Positions 7,780 to 16,408 are shown, numbered from the stretch's first letter. The stretch: 64,000 nucleotides of DNA from Bin87 sp965203855 (GCA_965203855.1 CBDBDN010000005.1:930001-994000), one strand, 5' to 3'. Notes: generated by a model from the sequence alone, not told the origin. Made by a program: numbers and translations.

Positions 7780-9036
7780 TCAGAATCCCAGCCCCAGCGC
7801 GCGCGGCAGCAGTTCCCCCAGCAGATACCCCAGCGCCGCCGACGCCGCGCCAATCCCCAGAATTTCCAGCCCTTGCAGCAGCGGCGCCTTGCGTACCAGC
7901 CGCCCTTTCATCAGTCCCAGCGCGAACAACCCCGCCAGCGACAGCCCTACCGACCAGCCGATGGCCGCCATCCCCACCTTCAGAAACAGGTACGGGATGA
8001 TGGGTATGACGGCGGACGCGCCGAATGAAGCGCACATCACCGCCGCATCTTTCAGCGGGCTGCCCCCAAAGTCGGGACTGATGCCCAGCTTCTTTTCCAA
8101 CAGCGTGTTCCGCCACAGCCGCTTGTTGCCGGCAATGTCGTTAGCCAAATGCACGGCGGCGTCATAAGTCTGCCCCTCTCTCTGGAACAGAATGACCAGC
8201 TCGGCCAGTTCCTCCGCCGGCTTTTCCTCCAAGTCCCGGGTTTCCCGTTCAACAGCCGCGGCCCGCACATCCTCCTCGGCCCGCGACCCCAGATAGGCGC
8301 CCGCCGCCATGCTGATCATTCCGGCAGCGGCGGCCGTCAGCCCGGCCACCAGCACCGTAGCCGTATTCAGCCCGGCGGCGGCAATCGATGTTGTCAGCGC
8401 CACCGTGCTGATGATGCCGTCCTGCGCCCCAAACACCACTTCCCGCAGCCGCCCCAGATTGGCGATATGAAACGGCTCCCGATCCAGGGCGCGAGCCGCG
8501 TCAATATAAGTTTCCAGATCCAGCGGCAAAGCCGGCGGTTCCGCAGCGGCCGGCAACGGCCCGGCGGCGGCATTAGTTGAGGTCATCGTTGCTTGGCCGG
8601 CTGCGATGCCGTTGGCCGCAGCCGGCAGTTGCAGCTGCGCCAGCGCATCGGAAAACGCCATCTGATGCTGCCTCTCCTCCTCCATCGCCGCCGTGAGCGC
8701 GGCTGCCGCATCGGAACGCCCCTCCGCCAGCGCATCGCTAATCATACGCGGATAAGTGCGCGTGTATTCCCGCGTTTCGCCGTCTATGACCTGCCCCAGA
8801 TTGGCGGCGGTATCGCCAATGGCGCCTACCACTTCCAGATACTTAATGCCGTGCGCGGTTTCGGCATTGGCCACCTGCTCAAAGACGGCGGCGGCGGCGT
8901 CTTTGCCCTCCGCGCGCGCCTTTCCGGCGTAGGCCATATAAGTCAAATGCGCCACCGCTTCCGACACAATCGCCTGCCACAGGTTGCGTTCCGTAAGCGA
9001 AAAGTCATTCAAGGCCGCAGCGGGCTGGCTGCTCAT
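7780..9036 (-). CDS. Ferritin-like / VIT1-CCC1 family transporter fusion
   Basis: A 418-residue two-domain protein. The N-terminal half (about residues 10-135) is a rubrerythrin/ferritin-like helical bundle with metal-ligand pairs in ANAETAHGIKY and MEEERQHQM. The C-terminal half is a VIT1/CCC1 iron/manganese transporter: FGAQDGIISTVALTTSI, then MISMAAGAYLGSRAEEDV, and three late membrane segments. Such proteins are thought to oxidise or bind iron/manganese and export or store it. The ATG at 9036 was chosen for AGGAGGG at 9044-9050, seven bases away; a frame extends 26 codons further upstream without a signal. A polar linker of about 50 residues joins the domains. Confidence 0.9.
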   Translation of the reverse strand: MSSQPAAALNDFSLTERNLWQAIVSEAVAHLTYMAYAGKARAEGKDAAAAVFEQVANAETAHGIKYLEVVGAIGDTAANLGQVIDGETREYTRTYPRMISDALAEGRSDAAAALTAAMEEERQHQMAFSDALAQLQLPAAANGIAAGQATMTSTNAAAGPLPAAAEPPALPLDLETYIDAARALDREPFHIANLGRLREVVFGAQDGIISTVALTTSIAAAGLNTATVLVAGLTAAAAGMISMAAGAYLGSRAEEDVRAAAVERETRDLEEKPAEELAELVILFQREGQTYDAAVHLANDIAGNKRLWRNTLLEKKLGISPDFGGSPLKDAAVMCASFGASAVIPIIPYLFLKVGMAAIGWSVGLSLAGLFALGLMKGRLVRKAPLLQGLEILGIGAASAALGYLLGELLPRALGLGF

Positions 9037-9222
9037 CGCAAAACCCTCCTGATTGATAGCAACGGATTGGCAGCGAATATGCGGCAACGGCCGGCGCCGG
9101 CATACTGGCGTCATATCGCACCGACGGTTAGTTAATCATAAACCCGGCAGCGTACCAAACGCCGCCGGGCCGTCTTGCGTCAAAATACCCGGGCGTTGCC
9201 CCCGAACCGTTACACCGGGTCA

Positions 9223-9630
9223 TTACAAACGCGGCGATGCATGATGCGCCAGCAGCAGCCAGTCATTACCCGGTACAGAACCGCTGCGGACGAAAATGTT
9301 GGTCGCCAGCACTCCGAACCCCTGCGCTTGCCCGTCCACCACGCTGGTAATGCTTTCAATACAGGTTACGATGCCGCAGCCGCCCTCTACGGCGATATTT
9401 ACATAATGGATATTGAAGTGCATCAGGGCCGCGCCGTTGAAAATGCTCTGCCAGGAGCGGCGTATCTCCGGCCAGCCGACAATCGGATGCCAGCCCGGAT
9501 GCACGCACAGCGCGCGGTCGGACTGCTCGCATACCGCATCCATACGCTCAATGTCCAGCGACCCAAAGGCGTCGTAAAAACGCCGGTTGGCCTCTTGCAG
9601 CGCGGCGATGCCGGCGTTATGGGGCAGCAT
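9223..9630 (-). CDS. SnoaL-like / NTF2-fold protein
   Basis: A 135-residue NTF2-like protein of the SnoaL_3 type: an N-terminal helix (LQEANRRFYDAFGSLD), then ALCVHPGW, WPEIRRSWQSIF and a beta-rich C-terminal half (MHFNIHYVNIAVEGGCGIVTCIE). Members are small-molecule-binding or hydrolase-like proteins with no single known role. It lies 41 bp downstream of the LLM oxidoreductase on the same strand, so a shared transcript is likely. Confidence 0.83.
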   Translation of the reverse strand: MLPHNAGIAALQEANRRFYDAFGSLDIERMDAVCEQSDRALCVHPGWHPIVGWPEIRRSWQSIFNGAALMHFNIHYVNIAVEGGCGIVTCIESITSVVDGQAQGFGVLATNIFVRSGSVPGNDWLLLAHHASPRL

Positions 9631-9671
9631 AATCGACGATGTCGGGATGATGCCCGGACGATGCCGCCGGG

Positions 9672-10517
9672 TTAAGCCAGCAGCTTGCCGGCGAACTCGT
9701 CCAGCTGACGCAAGGCGGCGTCCCGGGGCGCGCTTTCCGCAAACACCATCGCGCGGGATGCCCCGGCATCCTCAAACGCTTTCAGCAGTTCCGGGTCGGC
9801 CGGCTGCCCAAACACCGATACTTCGATGCCGTCCGGGTCGCGGCCGGCTGCGGCGGCCAGGCGGTTCAGTTCCGCTTTGCCGGCCCGCAGTTCCTCCGGC
9901 GTGATGCGGTTGGGCATCCACCCGTCGCCCCAGGACACCACCCGGCGGAACACATTGCGCGCGCGCCCGCCAATCAGCACCGGCGGATGCGGCTGCTGTA
10001 CGGGCTTCGGCGACGAATAAATGGGCGGAAAGTCAATGTGATTGCCGTGAAACTCGCCCACTTCGTTAGTCCACAGCGCTTTCATTGCCTGCACGGATTC
10101 CCGCGTATAGTTGGCGCGCTGGGCGAACTCAACTCCGAACAGCTCCGTCTCCTCCCGCAGCCACCCGGTGCCGATGCCGAACAGAAACCGGCCGCCGCTG
10201 AAATAGTCCAGCGTCGCAATTTCTTTCGCCAGCAGGATCGGGTTCCGCTCCGGCACCAGGCAGATGCCCGTTCCCAACTTCAAGGTACTGGTAACGGCGG
10301 AGGCGCGGCCCAGCGCCACGAAAGGATCAACGCATTCGTAGTACATCTGCGGTATGACGCCATCCGGCGAACCCGGCCACGGCGACTTGGGCCCGGCGGG
10401 AATGGCGGGATGCTCGGGAACCCACAGCGACTCAAACCCATGCGCCTCGCAAGCCTGCGCCAGCTCAGCGACGTCAATGGACGATTGCGTAACAAACATT
10501 GCGATGCCGATGTTCAT
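9672..10517 (-). CDS. LLM-class F420-dependent oxidoreductase
   Basis: A 281-residue luciferase-like (LLM) TIM-barrel protein of the F420-type subgroup. Recognisable are the N-terminal MNIGIAMFVTQSSID, FESLWVPEHP (about residues 29-38), LKLGTGICLVPERNPILLAKE, LDYFSGGRFLFGIGTGWL and the late PVLIGGRARNVFRRV. The GTGW motif and the E/H residues in the early loop fit F420- or FMN-binding oxidoreductases. The substrate is unknown. Similar genes occur at 27.3 kb and 58.2 kb, a family expansion known in SAR202-type Chloroflexota. Confidence 0.9.
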   Translation of the reverse strand: MNIGIAMFVTQSSIDVAELAQACEAHGFESLWVPEHPAIPAGPKSPWPGSPDGVIPQMYYECVDPFVALGRASAVTSTLKLGTGICLVPERNPILLAKEIATLDYFSGGRFLFGIGTGWLREETELFGVEFAQRANYTRESVQAMKALWTNEVGEFHGNHIDFPPIYSSPKPVQQPHPPVLIGGRARNVFRRVVSWGDGWMPNRITPEELRAGKAELNRLAAAAGRDPDGIEVSVFGQPADPELLKAFEDAGASRAMVFAESAPRDAALRQLDEFAGKLLA

Positions 10518-10565
10518 TGCTATCTACCTCAATATGCTCGGTTCGTATCGGTTGACGGCGCAAAA

Positions 10566-10859
10566 TCAGCGGGTTGCCAGCCCATCCGCCAGCGCTTTGG
10601 CCCGTTCTGCGGTATGCCTGGACACATTGGATGCGCCGGCTATCATCAGCAAGGCGTCTGCGGCGCGGCCCGCTTTGATGATGCTTCGGGCATGGCTAAC
10701 CCGGCTGCGGCAAGATTTTTCCGTATAGCCTTCCCGCTCCAGCAGAATTTCGGCTACTGCCCGATTGGGCAAAGCGTTGTTGGCAAATTCGCCAAAGTAC
10801 TTGACGAAGCAGGCCATTCCGACTGATTGCAGATTGCGTTGCAACTGGCGGTCGTCCAT
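10566..10859 (-). CDS. Hypothetical small helical protein
   Basis: A 97-residue, Ala/Arg-rich, probably all-helical protein; not recognised. ATG at 10859 (MDDRQLQ) was used; the frame can be extended to a TTG at 10874. The segment EILLEREGYTEKSCRSRVSHARSI has the look of a helix-turn-helix but no family is claimed. It sits 48 bp upstream of the LLM gene on the same strand. Reality is supported only by its length and lack of a competing frame. Confidence 0.5.
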   Translation of the reverse strand: MDDRQLQRNLQSVGMACFVKYFGEFANNALPNRAVAEILLEREGYTEKSCRSRVSHARSIIKAGRAADALLMIAGASNVSRHTAERAKALADGLATR

Positions 10860-10925
10860 CGTATTGCCCGCCAATACCGGCGTTGCCGGTGTGTGCTTGT
10901 GTCATCCCAAACCGGCCAACCATAG

Positions 10926-10945
10926 ATTCCGGCTTGCGCCGGAAT
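10926..10945. repeat. REP-like palindrome, single copy
   Basis: Inverted-orientation copy of the dispersed palindrome (ATTCCGGCTTGCGCCGGAAT) followed by GACGG. It is preceded by CATAG, as in the right-hand half of the paired elements at 33.8 kb and 53.1 kb, so it may be a half-element. Confidence 0.75.
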
Positions 10946-11002
10946 GACGGTTGGCCGGTTCGGAATGACGATGCATTTGACGCCAGCAGGCCCCAGTTGG
11001 GC

Positions 11003-11620
11003 TTACGCCTGCGGCGAGAAGCTGGCCGGTATCAGGATTTTCGTTTCCTGGTTGACCAGAAACTCCCGCGTCGGCGGCGGCCAGTGCGGAGTAGCCGACG
11101 CTTCGGCGCGTATCTTGTCCCGTTCCGCCAGGTCGGCATAAGGCCAGATGTGCACCCACTTGTTCAGCCCGCCGATGTCGCTGTACATACCGGCGGCCAG
11201 CGGCGAAAACTTTTCACGGTGCGGTATCGCCGCGCCCCAGATGTCCAGCACCTTGGGGATGGCGCCGTTCTGGTACTCGTAAATCCGCATCTCGTACACC
11301 TTGCCCAGCTGCTGCCCGCCGCCCATGGGCCGCATAAACGGCGCCGGCTGGAAAATCTCCGACTCCATATGCAGGATGGTGCCCTGGCTGTCCGGGGGCC
11401 AGTTGGGATCTTTGCCGGCGGCGGCGCGCACTTCGTTGCGCTCGTCCAGGCTTTCGTAGGGCCAGATGTGGATCACCTGGTTCAGCGGGCCGATTTCCGT
11501 ATGGAAAAAGGCGGCCAGCTTGGAGTACTTTTCCCGATGGGGCAGCGCCTTGGCGAAAGCGTCCTCAAAAATGGGAACGCCGCCGGGCTTCAGGTCGTAA
11601 GTGCGAACTTCGTAAATCAT
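11003..11620 (-). CDS. NIPSNAP family protein, duplicated domain
   Basis: A 205-residue protein made of two tandem NIPSNAP (dimeric alpha/beta-barrel-like) domains. Each begins with a YE(V/M)R-Y motif (MIYEVRTYDLKPGG; KVYEMRIYEYQNGA), continues through PHREK(Y/F)S.LAAF/GM and ends with (V/I)HIWPY and an LxERxxxR helix. No enzyme activity is established for the family in bacteria. The ATG at 11620 has AGGAGCT at 11628-11634; the frame is open 30 codons further upstream with no start signal. Confidence 0.9.
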   Translation of the reverse strand: MIYEVRTYDLKPGGVPIFEDAFAKALPHREKYSKLAAFFHTEIGPLNQVIHIWPYESLDERNEVRAAAGKDPNWPPDSQGTILHMESEIFQPAPFMRPMGGGQQLGKVYEMRIYEYQNGAIPKVLDIWGAAIPHREKFSPLAAGMYSDIGGLNKWVHIWPYADLAERDKIRAEASATPHWPPPTREFLVNQETKILIPASFSPQA

Positions 11621-11751
11621 CGGCCATAGCTCCTGTGCCAAAGATGGGCGGGCATACCAAACCGCATACCCGACGCCCGGCAGTCTAGCAGATTGACATA
11701 AGCGGGGCAACCGCCGGAATAGGCGCCGACCCGCCCGGCAGGCGGATAGCG

Positions 11752-12075
11752 TCAGACAGACAACGCCGCCGGCTGATGCCGCTGCAAAAGGGCATTGCGG
11801 ACGCTGTCGCTGCTTACCTCTGCTGCCAGCTCAATAGTAACTTCCTTGCCGTCGGCAGTAGCGACGGTAACAGAACGCCGTCCGGTATCGGTTTCGTGAA
11901 AGGCCACGCGGGCAATATCCGCTACGCCAGCGGAGCGGGCGATGCAGTCCAGGAAAAAGGGCGCAACATCCGGGTCATATTCGCCATCGGCAATAACCTG
12001 GAGATAGGCCAGGACATCCGCGCCGTCGGCAATATGCCGTGCCGGGTCCCACCGGCGGGTTTTGATTTTCGGCAT
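11752..12075 (-). CDS. Addiction-module antidote-like protein (HigA2-type), atypical
   Basis: A 107-residue protein beginning MPKIKTRRWDPARHIADGADVLAYLQ-like, which matches the opening of antidotes of the TIGR02684/COG3636 family (K-T-R-x-WD...; then AYL...; then IARSAGVADIARVA). In that family a Xre-type helix-turn-helix follows; here residues after about 65 instead read RRSVTVATADGKEVTIELAAE, beta-rich and not HTH-like. No RelE/HigB-like toxin is adjacent. ATG at 12075 was preferred over an extension to 12174 that would overlap the NYN gene. It could be a diverged or repurposed antidote. Confidence 0.5.
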   Translation of the reverse strand: MPKIKTRRWDPARHIADGADVLAYLQVIADGEYDPDVAPFFLDCIARSAGVADIARVAFHETDTGRRSVTVATADGKEVTIELAAEVSSDSVRNALLQRHQPAALSV

Positions 12076-12151
12076 AAGAACCCTCTGATTCACATTTGCC
12101 AAGCGCGCGCCGGGCAATGCGGCAAACCGACGCAGTTCATTGCCGGCGGAT

Positions 12152-12766
12152 CTAGGGACGCCGCGCCAAGTCAATAGGAACGGCGTCGCGGGGTTCGGCG
12201 ATGGGGCGGCCCGGCTCCGGCAGTTCCAAAAAGGTTATGCTGTCGTAGAAATCGTCCAGGGCAATGAACTTGCCCTTTTCCTCGGCCCAGCTCCGCATCC
12301 GGGGGTTGCAGCTGCGTAGCCAGGACATAATCTCAATGCGCCAGCCCCGACGGTGCATTCGTTCCAAATCGGCGTGAAACCCGGCGCCGTCCACAAACCC
12401 GGCGCCGTCCCCGGTGAGCATCACTACTATTCCCGGATCGCCGTTGTAATCCGCCATATCGCGCAGCATTTCAACCTGGAGTACTTGGTCAACGCCCTGC
12501 TCGCGGCCGCCCATAGCGCCGCGTTCCAGCAGCTTGACCTCTACGCCTTCGCTTTCCAGGCGATACCAGAGGCTGCGGAGTTCCGGCGGAATGGAGCCTA
12601 CCGCAATGGCGTGTTCAACTTCCCGACCGGCGCGCGCCAATTCCAGCATATTGCGAAAGTCAATCCGCACCCGGCTCCGCGCCGTGCCGCCCTCTCGTTC
12701 TGCGGCGGCGCCCTGCGCGTTGATGAAAATGTTGGAATTGTCCCAGTAGATGAAAACCTTGTCCAT
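12152..12766 (-). CDS. NYN-domain (LabA-like) ribonuclease-fold protein
   Basis: A 204-residue NYN/PIN-like protein: MDKVFIYWDNSNIFINAQ carries the first acidic residue (D9) plus the WDNSN motif, EQGVDQVLQVEMLRDM the second acidic patch, and VVMLTGDGAGF the third (TGDGDF-like, with A for D). The family are putative metal-dependent RNases. ATG at 12766 was chosen for GGAGG at 12774-12778. A truncated relative lies at 41.7 kb. The replacement of Asp by Ala in the TGDG-x-F motif could lower activity. Confidence 0.85.
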   Translation of the reverse strand: MDKVFIYWDNSNIFINAQGAAAEREGGTARSRVRIDFRNMLELARAGREVEHAIAVGSIPPELRSLWYRLESEGVEVKLLERGAMGGREQGVDQVLQVEMLRDMADYNGDPGIVVMLTGDGAGFVDGAGFHADLERMHRRGWRIEIMSWLRSCNPRMRSWAEEKGKFIALDDFYDSITFLELPEPGRPIAEPRDAVPIDLARRP

Positions 12767-12860
12767 TGCCCAACCTCCGGCCCCGGCATCAGCATCGCCG
12801 GCAGCTGCGTACCATTGTATCATCCGTTTGGCGCATTGCCGCCCGCGATACCGGGGCTGG

Positions 12861-14282
12861 CTACTCGCAGAACGGCAGCCCCAGCTCGCGAAGGTCATTC
12901 CGGCCAACACCGCGTTGGGCAACATCGCGCCAGGCCGCCGGTACGCAGCCTGTCAGCCGGTTGCCGGAGAGGGATAACTCATACAGATTCGCAAGATTGC
13001 CCAAAGCCGGCGGTATCGCCCCGCTCAACCGGTTGCGGCCTAGTTCCAATTTTGACAAATTAGTAAGGCTACTTAATTCCGGGGGTATCGCCCCACTCAA
13101 CCGGTTGCGGCCTAGTTCCAATTTTGACAAATTAGTAAGGCTACTTAATTCCGGGGGTATCGCCCCACTCAACCGGTTGTTGGAGAGGTCAAGTCCGTGC
13201 AGATTGGCGAGGTTATCCAGTTCCGGCGGTATCGCGCCATTCAACTGGTTGGAATGGAGATCCAAGTGATTTAGATTGGCGAGGTTGCCCAGCTCCGTCG
13301 GTATCACCCCGGTTAGCAGGTTGCGGCCCAATACCAGCGTATCCAGACTGGTAAGGCTGCCTAATTCTGGTGGTATTGGGCCGGTCAACTGGTTGTCCTC
13401 AAAAAACAGCGTCCGCAAATTGGAAAGGTTGCCCAGCTCCGTCGGTATCGGGCCGGTCAGCCAGCTATCGGTGAGTCCCAACACTTCCAGATTGGTAAGG
13501 TTGCCCAGTTCCGGCGGTATCGGACCGGTGAAAAAGCCGTTGAGGGACAAAAATCGCAGATTGGAGAGGTTGCCCAGCTCCGGCGGTATCGGGCCGGTCA
13601 GCCGGTCGTTATTGAGTGCCAACACCTCCAGGTTGGAAAGGTTGCCCAACTCCGGCGGTATCGTGCCGTTCAGCCCGTCTTTGAGGTACAGTTGTGCGAC
13701 GCGTCCGCCGTCATCAGTTTCGACGCCATGCCAGTCGCCTAGCGGCGCATCACTCAGCCAATTGTCGTTATTACCCCAGTTTGCGCCGTCGGTAGAGTTG
13801 TAAAGCGCGGCCAGAGCAGCCCGGTCCGTAACTGCTCCGCCAGCTATTGGAGTGGCCGTTGTCCAATTGCTCCAACTTGACCACTGCGCCCCGTAATCAT
13901 CCCCCTGCCCCGACCAACGCCCGGCGATTACCGCACATTGATACTGGGTTCCCGCTTCCAAGCCGGAGATGGCAGCGCTCCCGGCTGCTCCAACCGGCTG
14001 AAACCGGGCGCTGGCGTACCGGGCGCCGGCGTAATTGATAGCATAGTTTGGCAAACAGGCGGCAAAGTGATATTGGGCGCCGGCCGGCGGCGTCCAACGC
14101 AGCGAAACTGCATTTACCCCAGCCGCAGCCTGCAAATCGGTCGGAGTATCCACAGCAAGAGGATCGTATTGCGCGCCGGCCGCGCCCGGAGATGCGGCCA
14201 GAACCGCCAACGCGCCAATCAGCGCCGCCAACCCGACGGCCCTCCCGTACTGCCGGATGAAAGAGGAAATCATTGCGTACAT
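12861..14282 (-). CDS. Secreted leucine-rich-repeat protein with Fn3-like domain
   Basis: A 473-residue exported protein. An N-terminal signal peptide (hydrophobic VGLAALIGALAVLAA then SPGAAGAQ), a fibronectin-III-like domain (about residues 42-145, DLQAAAGVNAVSLRWTPP), a DRAALAALYNSTDGANW segment common before bacterial LRRs, and about eleven plant-type 24-residue repeats of form L-x-x-L-x-N-L...L-x-L-x-x-N-x-LTGPIPPEL. Two adjacent repeats are identical at DNA level over 72 bp. It probably acts in extracellular protein binding. ATG at 14282 was taken for the signal peptide; 14273 is another possibility. Confidence 0.88.
   Translation of the reverse strand: MYAMISSFIRQYGRAVGLAALIGALAVLAASPGAAGAQYDPLAVDTPTDLQAAAGVNAVSLRWTPPAGAQYHFAACLPNYAINYAGARYASARFQPVGAAGSAAISGLEAGTQYQCAVIAGRWSGQGDDYGAQWSSWSNWTTATPIAGGAVTDRAALAALYNSTDGANWGNNDNWLSDAPLGDWHGVETDDGGRVAQLYLKDGLNGTIPPELGNLSNLEVLALNNDRLTGPIPPELGNLSNLRFLSLNGFFTGPIPPELGNLTNLEVLGLTDSWLTGPIPTELGNLSNLRTLFFEDNQLTGPIPPELGSLTSLDTLVLGRNLLTGVIPTELGNLANLNHLDLHSNQLNGAIPPELDNLANLHGLDLSNNRLSGAIPPELSSLTNLSKLELGRNRLSGAIPPELSSLTNLSKLELGRNRLSGAIPPALGNLANLYELSLSGNRLTGCVPAAWRDVAQRGVGRNDLRELGLPFCE
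13029..13172. repeat. Two identical 72-bp repeats inside the LRR gene
   Basis: Bases 13029-13100 and 13101-13172 are the same sequence without a mismatch, while neighbouring LRR units differ substantially. Each encodes exactly one 24-residue repeat unit, so copy changes keep the frame. Confidence 0.95.
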
Positions 14283-14364
14283 TATCGTTTTACTCTCTGC
14301 CAATATCAGCGGGGATGATACACCATCGCCCAAAACCCCGCCGATTCTGCCCAGCGCAGTCCGG

Positions 14365-14373
14365 TGCTATAAT
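14365..14373 (+). promoter_or_regulatory. Extended -10 promoter for the MmgE/PrpD gene
   Basis: TGC followed by TATAAT (14368-14373) forms an extended -10 element; the expected -35 position (14345-14350, TTCTGC) matches consensus poorly. It lies about 100 bp upstream of the ATG at 14476, after the divergent LRR gene start. Confidence 0.55.
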
Positions 14374-14475
14374 CACCCCCAACCGGCACTCTCAAGCCGG
14401 CATTCATCGCCGCGCCACAACCAACTACGACCTACCGATTACCGACTACCCAACCCCGACAAGGAGGCTGCCAAT

Positions 14476-15843
14476 ATGGGCGCTACCGCAACCGTCGCAC
14501 AATGGATTGTTGACACCACCTACGAGGACCTCCCGCCCGACGCCATCCGCGTCGCCAACGAGTCCTGCTTTGACCTGCTGGGCGTCATCCTGGCCGGCTC
14601 TGCCCAGCCCTTGGGCGACATCATCCGCGATTATGCCGGCGAGCTGGGCGGTACGCCGGAGGCTACCGTCTTGGCATCGGGCGAGCGCACTTCCGCCCTC
14701 AACGCCGCCCTGGTCAACGGCACCATGGGCCACGCCCTGGACTATGACGACTTCGGCGGTTTCGGCCATCCCACCGTTGCCATCTTTCCCGCTCTGCTGG
14801 CCCTGGGCGAAACCGTCGGCGCCACCGGACGGGATCTGATGGAAGCCTACATCATCGGCTGCGAAGTCGGCCTGGCCGTAGATTACGCCACCAACTACCA
14901 CGGCCACCAGATGCATCGCGGCTTTCACAGCACCGCCATTCTAGGCCGCCTGGCCGCCGCCGCCGCTTGCGCCAAGCTGCTCAAACTGGACGAATCGCAG
15001 ACGACGATGGCTCTGGGCATGGCCGGCTCAATGGCCGGCGGCGTCATCCACAACTTTGGCACGATGACCAAGCCGCTGCACGCCGGAATGACCTGCCGCG
15101 ACGGCGTAATGGCGGCGCAGCTGGCGCAGCGCGGCTTTACCGCCGGCGACCAAATCCTGGAGCATCCCGTAGGCTTCACCGCAACGGTCATCGGCGATAC
15201 GGACACCGACCTGGCCGCCGCCGCCGCCAAACTCGGCAAGCCTTTCCGGGTACAGGACGCGTTGGTCATCAAAAAGTATCCGTCCTGCGGCGGCAACCAT
15301 GCGATGCTGGACAGCATATTCGGGCTGATGCGGGAGCATGAATTCGGCCACCAGGATGTCGCCAACGCCGAGGTGGTGCAGTCTTACGCCGCTACCGTGA
15401 TGCTGTACGAGGAGCCGGAAACCGACCTGAAAGGCAAGTTCAGCGCCAAGTACAACATGGCGGCGGCGCTGGTGGACGGGCAAATCGGCATTGACACCTT
15501 TACGCCGGGCCGGGTGGCGTCCGCCGATGTGCAGGATATGATGGAACGGGTGTCAATGCGCGTACAGTCCAAGTGGGAACGCGGCGGCGGCACCGTTTCC
15601 AAAGGCGTCCCCATCCGCATCACCCTGAAAGATGGCCGCGTGCTGGAACACGAAACGCCGCGCGGCGAAATCCTGGGCAGCCAGGTTCACCCCTGGGGAA
15701 TGGACAACATCGCCGGCAAGTTCCGGCAGAATGCCGCCCGCGCCCTGCCCGCAAGCCGGGTTGATGACGCCGTGCGGCAGTGGCAGGATGTAACCCAAGT
15801 GGACGACATTGGGGCGGCAATACGGGAAACGCTGGTGCGGTAG
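14476..15843 (+). CDS. MmgE/PrpD family protein
   Basis: A 455-residue member of the MmgE/PrpD (2-methylcitrate dehydratase / cis-aconitate decarboxylase-like) superfamily. Evidence: AALVNGTMGHALDYDDFG (about residues 79-96), HGFHSTA-like RGFHSTAILGRLAAAAA, MAGGVIHNFGTMTKPLHAGM and KKYPSCGGNHAMLD, all family landmarks. The family removes water or CO2 from tricarboxylic-acid-like substrates; the specific substrate is unknown. The ATG at 14476 has AAGGAGG at 14461-14467. It is monocistronic. Confidence 0.92.
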   Translation: MGATATVAQWIVDTTYEDLPPDAIRVANESCFDLLGVILAGSAQPLGDIIRDYAGELGGTPEATVLASGERTSALNAALVNGTMGHALDYDDFGGFGHPTVAIFPALLALGETVGATGRDLMEAYIIGCEVGLAVDYATNYHGHQMHRGFHSTAILGRLAAAAACAKLLKLDESQTTMALGMAGSMAGGVIHNFGTMTKPLHAGMTCRDGVMAAQLAQRGFTAGDQILEHPVGFTATVIGDTDTDLAAAAAKLGKPFRVQDALVIKKYPSCGGNHAMLDSIFGLMREHEFGHQDVANAEVVQSYAATVMLYEEPETDLKGKFSAKYNMAAALVDGQIGIDTFTPGRVASADVQDMMERVSMRVQSKWERGGGTVSKGVPIRITLKDGRVLEHETPRGEILGSQVHPWGMDNIAGKFRQNAARALPASRVDDAVRQWQDVTQVDDIGAAIRETLVR

Positions 15844-15885
15844 CGCGGCATTCGTCGGATTGCCGGGTCGGCTGCCGCGTTGTCG

Positions 15886-15891
15886 TATAAT
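15886..15891 (+). promoter_or_regulatory. Candidate -10 box
   Basis: TATAAT at 15886-15891, with a TTGCCG 20 bp upstream (spacing too long to be convincing). It could drive the small membrane-protein locus starting at 15948. Confidence 0.35.
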
Positions 15892-15947
15892 GGTACGATG
15901 ACGCAGCGGCCGGCCCCGGTTTTGCTCTGACGCGGGCCTCAGGAGTA

Positions 15948-16408
15948 ATGAAAATGTCCAAGGCTAGAATGTCCAAGGCCAGTATGTGGTCTCTGATGGT
16001 GTTTGTGGCCGGATGCCCGTTGCTGCTGATTGGGATGATGGGCCTCGCTGTGGGCGATTGCCCGCGCCCTGTTGTGCAGTTTCCGCTGCCGCAAGCGCAT
16101 TGCTCGGCGTACCTGGTCGTTACCGCAGCGAGTTCTCTGCTGACGATAGGCGGCGCCGTTGGCCTTCTGGTGGCGGTAATCTGCGAAGGGGGTCAGCGAA
16201 GCCAGAGGGGCTGGCCGCAGCGCATGAACCGCAGAATCGCATTGGCCACGCCTTTTTGTTTGGCGGTTTTGCCGTGGCGGCCGGCGCGGCGGTGTGGTCG
16301 TGGCTATCTACCGGCAATTTGGACGGCACCGTCGTCGGAGCGACCATAGCAGCGTTCTTTGCTACCGCCAGCACTTTCCTGGAACGCATCACACCGATGG
16401 ATCAGTGA
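15948..16408 (+). pseudogene. Small membrane protein, apparently frameshifted
   Basis: The frame starting at 15948 gives two clear membrane segments (SLMVFVAGCPLLLIGMMGLA and AYLVVTAASSLLTIGGAVGLL) up to about base 16195, then degenerates into Arg/Pro-rich sequence. The frame ending at 16408 shows no sense early on, but after about 16230 encodes two more hydrophobic helices (HAFLFGGFAVAAGAAVWSW and GTVVGATIAAFFATASTF). A frameshift between 16195 and 16230 would give a ~150-residue four-helix protein. It may be a real mutation, a sequencing error or programmed slippage. No family recognised. Confidence 0.45.
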
